Origin: JAGNRR01 sp965230665 | GTDB lineage: Bacteria > Bacteroidota > Bacteroidia > Chitinophagales > Chitinophagaceae | Reading direction: 5' to 3' | Assembly (NCBI GenBank): GCA_965230665.1 | Contig: CBDDLM010000004.1 | Location: 1,798,001-1,862,000, forward strand | DNA length: 64,000 nt | Shown here: piece by piece, positions 60,287 through 64,000 of the stretch | How the letters are laid out: each line of letters begins with the position of its first letter | Numbering within the stretch: the stretch's first letter is position 1 | Position numbers and translations under genes: made by a program | Notes under the pieces: model-generated | Database searches by the model: none | Told to the model about the DNA's origin: nothing | The model's input: only the letters and a program-made list of their open reading frames with translations

Positions 60287-61361
60287 TAAAATACGAGTAT
60301 TGATATTGGTACTCTTTATTTCTGCAACTGTTTACAGTTGTAAAAAGGACTACACAGTAGTTGATGTGCATGATGATGAGCATGTACATTTGAACACAGG
60401 GGTGTTTCCTCCACCCAACATTGCTAAGGATAATCCACTTACGAAGGAAGGGGTAAGATTGGGTAGAATGTTATTCTATGAAAAACAACTTTCTCGCGAT
60501 GGTTCTATGTCTTGTGCCAGTTGCCATAATCAGAAAACAGCTTTTTCGGATACGAATAAATTTTCTATTGGGGTAAATAATCTACCCGGTGGACGTCAAG
60601 CCATGGCTATATTTAATATGGCCTGGAATACGAATGGTTTCTTTTGGGATGGACGAGCAAACTTATTGCGGCATCAGTCCCTCATGCCAATCCAAGATAA
60701 TTTGGAAATGGATGAAACGTTGGACAATGTGGTTTCTAAGCTTCAAGCGAGTGCATTGTATAGGACGCAATTTCAAAAAGCATTTGGAACTGATCAAGTA
60801 GATACATTATTAGTATCAAAAGCTCTGGAGCAATTCATGAATAGTATCGTGTCGAACCAATCAAAATATGATGGTTATTTGGCAGGAACGGAGACCTTGA
60901 CCGCTCAGGAGGAACGAGGTCGCTTTTTGTTTTTTACAGAATATAATCCAGCCTTTCCAAATGCTTCTGGTGCAGATTGCCAACATTGTCATGGTGGTGC
61001 AAATTTTGAGAACGATCGTTATATGAATAATGGATTAGACACTGATGCTCAAATTACAGATATAGGAAGAGAGAAGGTTACAAACAGACCAATGGATAAA
61101 GCAAAATTCAAGGTGACATCTTTAAGAAATATTGAACTTACACCACCCTATATGCATGATGGACGTTTCAAAACATTAGAGGAAGTTGTTGAGCATTATA
61201 ACAAAGTAAAGAATTCAACCACTTTAGATGCTTCTTTTAGGCAACAATTACCAAATGGATTACAACTTTCGCAAGCGGATAAAGATGCTTTAGTAGCTTT
61301 TCTAAAAACCTTAACGGACAAAAACCTAGCGACAAATCCAGCATACGATGACCCATTCTAA
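60276..61361 (+). CDS. Diheme cytochrome-c-peroxidase/MbnH-like lipoprotein (second)
   Basis: The 361-residue protein has a lipoprotein signal (..TVYSC, Cys22), a His-rich stretch (VHDDEHVHL, about 31-39), and heme sites CASCH at 80-84 and CQHCH at 235-239. The blocks 'NMAWNTNGFFWDGRANLLRHQ' and 'PYMHDGRFKTLEEVVEHYN' follow the family. The first 11 bp overlap the previous diheme gene, so they form one operon with MbnP. A strong terminator follows, and a second MbnP gene converges from the other side. Each diheme protein may serve one MbnP. Confidence 0.9.
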   Translation: MKNNKIRVLILVLFISATVYSCKKDYTVVDVHDDEHVHLNTGVFPPPNIAKDNPLTKEGVRLGRMLFYEKQLSRDGSMSCASCHNQKTAFSDTNKFSIGVNNLPGGRQAMAIFNMAWNTNGFFWDGRANLLRHQSLMPIQDNLEMDETLDNVVSKLQASALYRTQFQKAFGTDQVDTLLVSKALEQFMNSIVSNQSKYDGYLAGTETLTAQEERGRFLFFTEYNPAFPNASGADCQHCHGGANFENDRYMNNGLDTDAQITDIGREKVTNRPMDKAKFKVTSLRNIELTPPYMHDGRFKTLEEVVEHYNKVKNSTTLDASFRQQLPNGLQLSQADKDALVAFLKTLTDKNLATNPAYDDPF

Positions 61362-61365
61362 AATA

Positions 61366-61396
61366 AAAAAGGCTAGCAATTATTGCTAGCCTTTTT
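61366..61396. terminator. Bidirectional intrinsic terminator
   Basis: AAAAAGGCTAGCAAT-T-ATTGCTAGCCTTTTT, a near-perfect 15-bp palindrome with A and T flanks, between the convergent second diheme gene and the MbnP lipoprotein gene. Confidence 0.9.
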
Positions 61397-61413
61397 CTTA
61401 TATGGTTACAAGA

Positions 61414-62154
61414 TTACTCTAGTTCATTACTACCATTAAAAGAGAAAACATCGCCAATGTTTGCAACTGTATTACCAACCCATGTGGCATCATCTGCACT
61501 ATTATGACGATTGTTATCTGTATTGAAATCTATAACTGGGTCATTATACATATTGTTTAGGTTGAAGTTTATGAATGCTTCTTTTGCCGTGCCATCAACT
61601 TTAAGTCCCATATTATTCACTTCTACAACAACTTGATTACCCTGTCCGCCAAAGTGTAATTCTAAGTTTTGTTCTACATTACTAGAATTAATAAATTTAC
61701 CTTCATGCTTATGGAAGATATACCCAGTAGCCCAAGACCAGAACATACCATTTGAAGGATCTAAATCACCAGACTGTGTCCCAGATGTATTATTAGCCAA
61801 ATCGACGCCAAATACAAACTTCATTTTTACATAATCACCATTGGGTAATGTTACAGGGTCCATTTGTTTATTCCCAAATGCATCGATTAGATCATGATTT
61901 TTCACTTCTACTGTATTCCCAGCAGCATCTTCTAGGATTACATTGCTTATATAGTACTTTAGAAGACTAACACTATAGTTGTTACCTGCCTCATTAATAT
62001 AGTTCAAAGGGCTATTAGCTTCTATTTCTTTTTCGTCAACAAAGTGTTCAAACTTAAAGGTTACGCTAGCCTCATTATCTTTCGACGTTTTTTTACATCC
62101 ACTAAGAGATAGTAGAACAAAACAAAGTAGAGCAAGGTTGGTTAATAATTTCAT
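61414..62154 (-). CDS. MbnP-family lipoprotein
   Basis: The 246-residue protein has a lipoprotein signal (..LSLSGC, Cys20) and an MbnP domain over the rest: 'NYSVSLLKYYISNVILED', 'YVKMKFVFGVDLANNTSGTQ' and MFWSW at 137-141 in 'GMFWSWATGYIFHKHEG'. It lacks a T9SS domain, unlike the other MbnP, and is anchored to a membrane. It converges on the diheme genes, separated by a shared terminator, so it has its own promoter in the 314-bp gap upstream. Confidence 0.88.
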   Translation of the reverse strand: MKLLTNLALLCFVLLSLSGCKKTSKDNEASVTFKFEHFVDEKEIEANSPLNYINEAGNNYSVSLLKYYISNVILEDAAGNTVEVKNHDLIDAFGNKQMDPVTLPNGDYVKMKFVFGVDLANNTSGTQSGDLDPSNGMFWSWATGYIFHKHEGKFINSSNVEQNLELHFGGQGNQVVVEVNNMGLKVDGTAKEAFINFNLNNMYNDPVIDFNTDNNRHNSADDATWVGNTVANIGDVFSFNGSNELE

Positions 62155-62468
62155 AGTTATAAATGTTTATTCTTACATAAAGACGCGAAAAGTGCGCTAT
62201 GAGTTAGCTAAATTAAGCCCTAATTAAGTAGTATAGCCAAGCTTGCAGCAAAAATTACATTTGTATGACTTAGTACTTTATTGCCTAAATGTGAGCTTTG
62301 TGGGATTATTTTCAATAATTCTCTTCTCTCCAATTTGTAGTTAGATATCATCCAAACTGTTGATAGGACTACATTGTCGTGAAAATGTCTGCTAAAAGAC
62401 AGGTCTGGAATTCTTATAGAGTATGTAAGTAGAATACTTTTGAAAGATCAAAACGAAATAGCACATAC
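62155..62468. other. 314-bp divergent intergenic region
   Basis: It holds the start regions of the MbnP lipoprotein gene (minus) and the HTH membrane gene (plus). For the plus gene a TActTTTG box lies at 62435-62442. For the minus gene a TAATTTAG is the only -7-like box I see. No gene or RNA is recognised. Confidence 0.5.
62435..62442 (+). promoter_or_regulatory. -7 promoter box TActTTTG of the HTH membrane protein gene
   Basis: Full TAnnTTTG match, 26 bases before ATG 62469. Confidence 0.5.
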
Positions 62469-63032
62469 ATGGATACGTTAGGAGATAAGATTGAGGAAAT
62501 AAGAAGAAATAAAGGAATGACGCAGGAAGAGCTTGCCATTCTTGCAAAAGTAAGCCCGCGTACAATTCAAAGAATTGAAAACAATGCATCAAAGCCCCGT
62601 GGATATACTTTAAAAAATATTTGTTTAGTGCTGGATGTTCCTATGGGCGATATTTTGGACTACGGTAAGGAAGAGGATCTGTCCTTTTTATCCTATTTTC
62701 ATTTATCTGTACTAACCTTTCTTATTTTGCCATATGGGAACTTTATTGTTCCAACCATCCTTTGGCTGACGAACAGAAATAGGGTGCTTCATTTAAACGA
62801 ACAGGCAAAGAATGTGCTAAACTTTCAAATTAATATAAGTATACTCATGGGGTTTTCCGTGTTCGTATTTGCATTACTTAAACTTGAACATATTGATGTT
62901 GATTATAGCTTTTTATACGTCTATTTTGGGTTGAATGCTATAAATATCATTTTAGTTGCTAGATCTTGGTGGGGAATAAAAAAGGGAAATATTAAAAAAT
63001 ACTTCCCTCAAATCATTTCATTTATTAAATAG
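62469..63032 (+). CDS. HTH (XRE) protein with C-terminal membrane domain
   Basis: The 187-residue protein joins an XRE-type helix-turn-helix (about 5-62, 'IEEIRRNKGMTQEELAILAKVSPRTIQRIENNASKPRG' in outline) to three or four membrane helices (about 75-180) resembling DUF4870. A DNA-binding domain tied to the membrane implies direct sensing at the membrane. The target is unknown. It ends 3 bp before the convergent typA gene. Confidence 0.85.
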   Translation: MDTLGDKIEEIRRNKGMTQEELAILAKVSPRTIQRIENNASKPRGYTLKNICLVLDVPMGDILDYGKEEDLSFLSYFHLSVLTFLILPYGNFIVPTILWLTNRNRVLHLNEQAKNVLNFQINISILMGFSVFVFALLKLEHIDVDYSFLYVYFGLNAINIILVARSWWGIKKGNIKKYFPQIISFIK

Positions 63033-63035
63033 TTT

Positions 63036-64000
63036 CTAGCTTTCTTGCATTTGCTTCTTTTTTCGTTTTCGCTCTATTGCATCGAGTTCAATTTTGCGTA
63101 AACGGAGATGTTGAGGTGTTACTTCAATACATTCGTCTTCATCAATATATTCCATATACTCTTCCAAAGTAAATTCAGTTTTTACAATAACTTTAGAAGC
63201 ATCATCGGCACCACTGGCACGGTGGTTCGTTAATTTCTTTGCTTCGCAAACGTTTACAATAAGATCATCTGCTCTGGAGTTTTCACCTATAATTTGGCCT
63301 CCGTATACTTCTACACCAGGATCAATAAAGAAACGTCCACGATCTTGTAATTTATCCATTGAGTAAGGAGTTGCTTTTCCTTTTTCCTTAGCAATGAGTA
63401 CACCATTTAAACGGCCTGGAATAACACCTTTCCATTCTTTGTACTCATTAAATCTGTGCGCCATAATAGCGTTACCCGCGGTTTGTGTAAGCATCTGACT
63501 TCGAAGTCCAATTAAACCACGAGATGGAATATCAAACTCTAAGTGTTGCATTTCGCCTTTACTTTCCATGATCAGAAGCTCACCTTTTCTTTGTGTAACC
63601 AGGTCAATAGCTTTACCACTAAACTCTTCAGGAACGTCGATAACCAAAACCTCATACGGTTCACAACGTTTACCATCAATTTGTTTTGTGATAACCTGAG
63701 GTTGTCCAATAGTAAGTTCATAGCCTTCTCTTCGCATGGTTTCTATCAATACACCCAAGTGCATAATACCTCGACCAAACACTAAAAAGCTATCGGCATT
63801 TTCAGTTTGTTCAATACGTAAGGCCAAGTTCTTTTCTAGCTCCTTGTCCAATCTATCTTTAATATGACGACTGGTAACATACTTCCCGTCTTGACCAAAA
63901 AACGGAGAATTATTAATAGCAAATACCATATTCATTGTGGGCTCATCGATCTCAATAATAGGAAGCGCTTCAGGGCTTTCAACATCTGTAATCGTTTCAC
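63036..64000 (-). CDS. typA: Translational GTPase TypA/BipA, C-terminal part (gene runs off the right edge)
   Basis: TypA is a ribosome-associated GTPase of the EF-G family. About 321 codons are present; the frame stays open to the window edge (..TDVESPEALPIIEIDEPTMNM..), so the G domain is outside. Visible are domain III ('LEKNLALRIEQTENADSFLVFGRGIMHLGVLIETMRREGYEL' in outline), domain V ('DIPSRGLIGLRSQMLTQTAGNAIM') and the TypA-specific C-terminal domain with 'GVIPGRLNGVLIAKEKGKATPYSMDKLQDRGRFFIDPG' in outline, ending in a Lys-rich tail. Identity is clear. Confidence 0.95.
   Translation of the reverse strand, partial: ETITDVESPEALPIIEIDEPTMNMVFAINNSPFFGQDGKYVTSRHIKDRLDKELEKNLALRIEQTENADSFLVFGRGIMHLGVLIETMRREGYELTIGQPQVITKQIDGKRCEPYEVLVIDVPEEFSGKAIDLVTQRKGELLIMESKGEMQHLEFDIPSRGLIGLRSQMLTQTAGNAIMAHRFNEYKEWKGVIPGRLNGVLIAKEKGKATPYSMDKLQDRGRFFIDPGVEVYGGQIIGENSRADDLIVNVCEAKKLTNHRASGADDASKVIVKTEFTLEEYMEYIDEDECIEVTPQHLRLRKIELDAIERKRKKKQMQES

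Overview
The window reads as chromosome of an AT-rich member of the Bacteroidota, most likely Flavobacteriia or a close relative. The signs are promoters of the TAnnTTTG (-7) type with a TTG near -33 and almost no Shine-Dalgarno sequences, type IX secretion (T9SS) C-terminal sorting domains, TonB-dependent receptors with carboxypeptidase-D-like N-domains, FecI/FecR-type sigma and anti-sigma factors, GSCFA, DUF4783 and HYC_CC_PP family proteins, and a propeller-type two-component sensor. No transposase, prophage, CRISPR array, rRNA or tRNA was seen. Most genes are intact; the clear exception is a peroxiredoxin gene split by a one-base shift in a poly-A run.

Layout. 1-13.5 kb: a partial propeller sensor, a DUF4349 lipoprotein, valS, a run of small envelope and metabolic genes (comB, GSCFA), gpmI, and a TonB receptor divergent from a DtxR/MntR regulator with a palindrome lying over the receptor promoter. 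13.5-22 kb: accessory regulators and stress-type genes (ArsR with SRPBCC, AraC, two Crp/Fnr proteins, DUF1801, DUF2834, a hydrolase, an operon led by a sigma factor, a LOG-like protein). 22-27.8 kb: an unusual ECF sigma / FecR / STN-domain locus in which the outer-membrane receptor is replaced by a protein with a repeat solenoid; two nearby secreted proteins share one promoter architecture. 28-35.7 kb: App1-like phosphatase, SulP and MATE transporters, and a detoxification-type cluster (MOSC, DUF1348, TPMT-like, DUF1761, frameshifted peroxiredoxin), two members of which share an identical 16-bp element at their starts. 35.8-38.4 kb: homoserine dehydrogenase and a trans-sulfuration enzyme behind a SAM-I riboswitch and terminator. 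38.5-44.8 kb: S41 protease with an outer-membrane protein behind a structured leader, a second MATE transporter, SRPBCC, AraC, bestrophin.

44.8-50 kb is a glycan-breakdown locus (GH20 hexosaminidase, glycosylasparaginase, CutC-family protein, and a convergent GH5 mannanase-like lipoprotein), followed by DUF72 and kbl. 52-62 kb is the most striking part: a copper-type cluster with a TonB receptor carrying a C-terminal HMA metal-binding module, a free lipoprotein with the same module, two HYC_CC_PP proteins, two MbnP-family proteins (one a T9SS cargo, one a lipoprotein), two diheme MbnH/cytochrome-c-peroxidase-like lipoproteins and an AraC regulator. No methanobactin precursor or biosynthesis gene was seen. 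The window closes with a membrane-tethered HTH protein and the 3' part of typA.

All calls come from reading translations and motifs by eye; no database search was run. Several starts were moved downstream of TTG or GTG codons that lie inside promoter elements.
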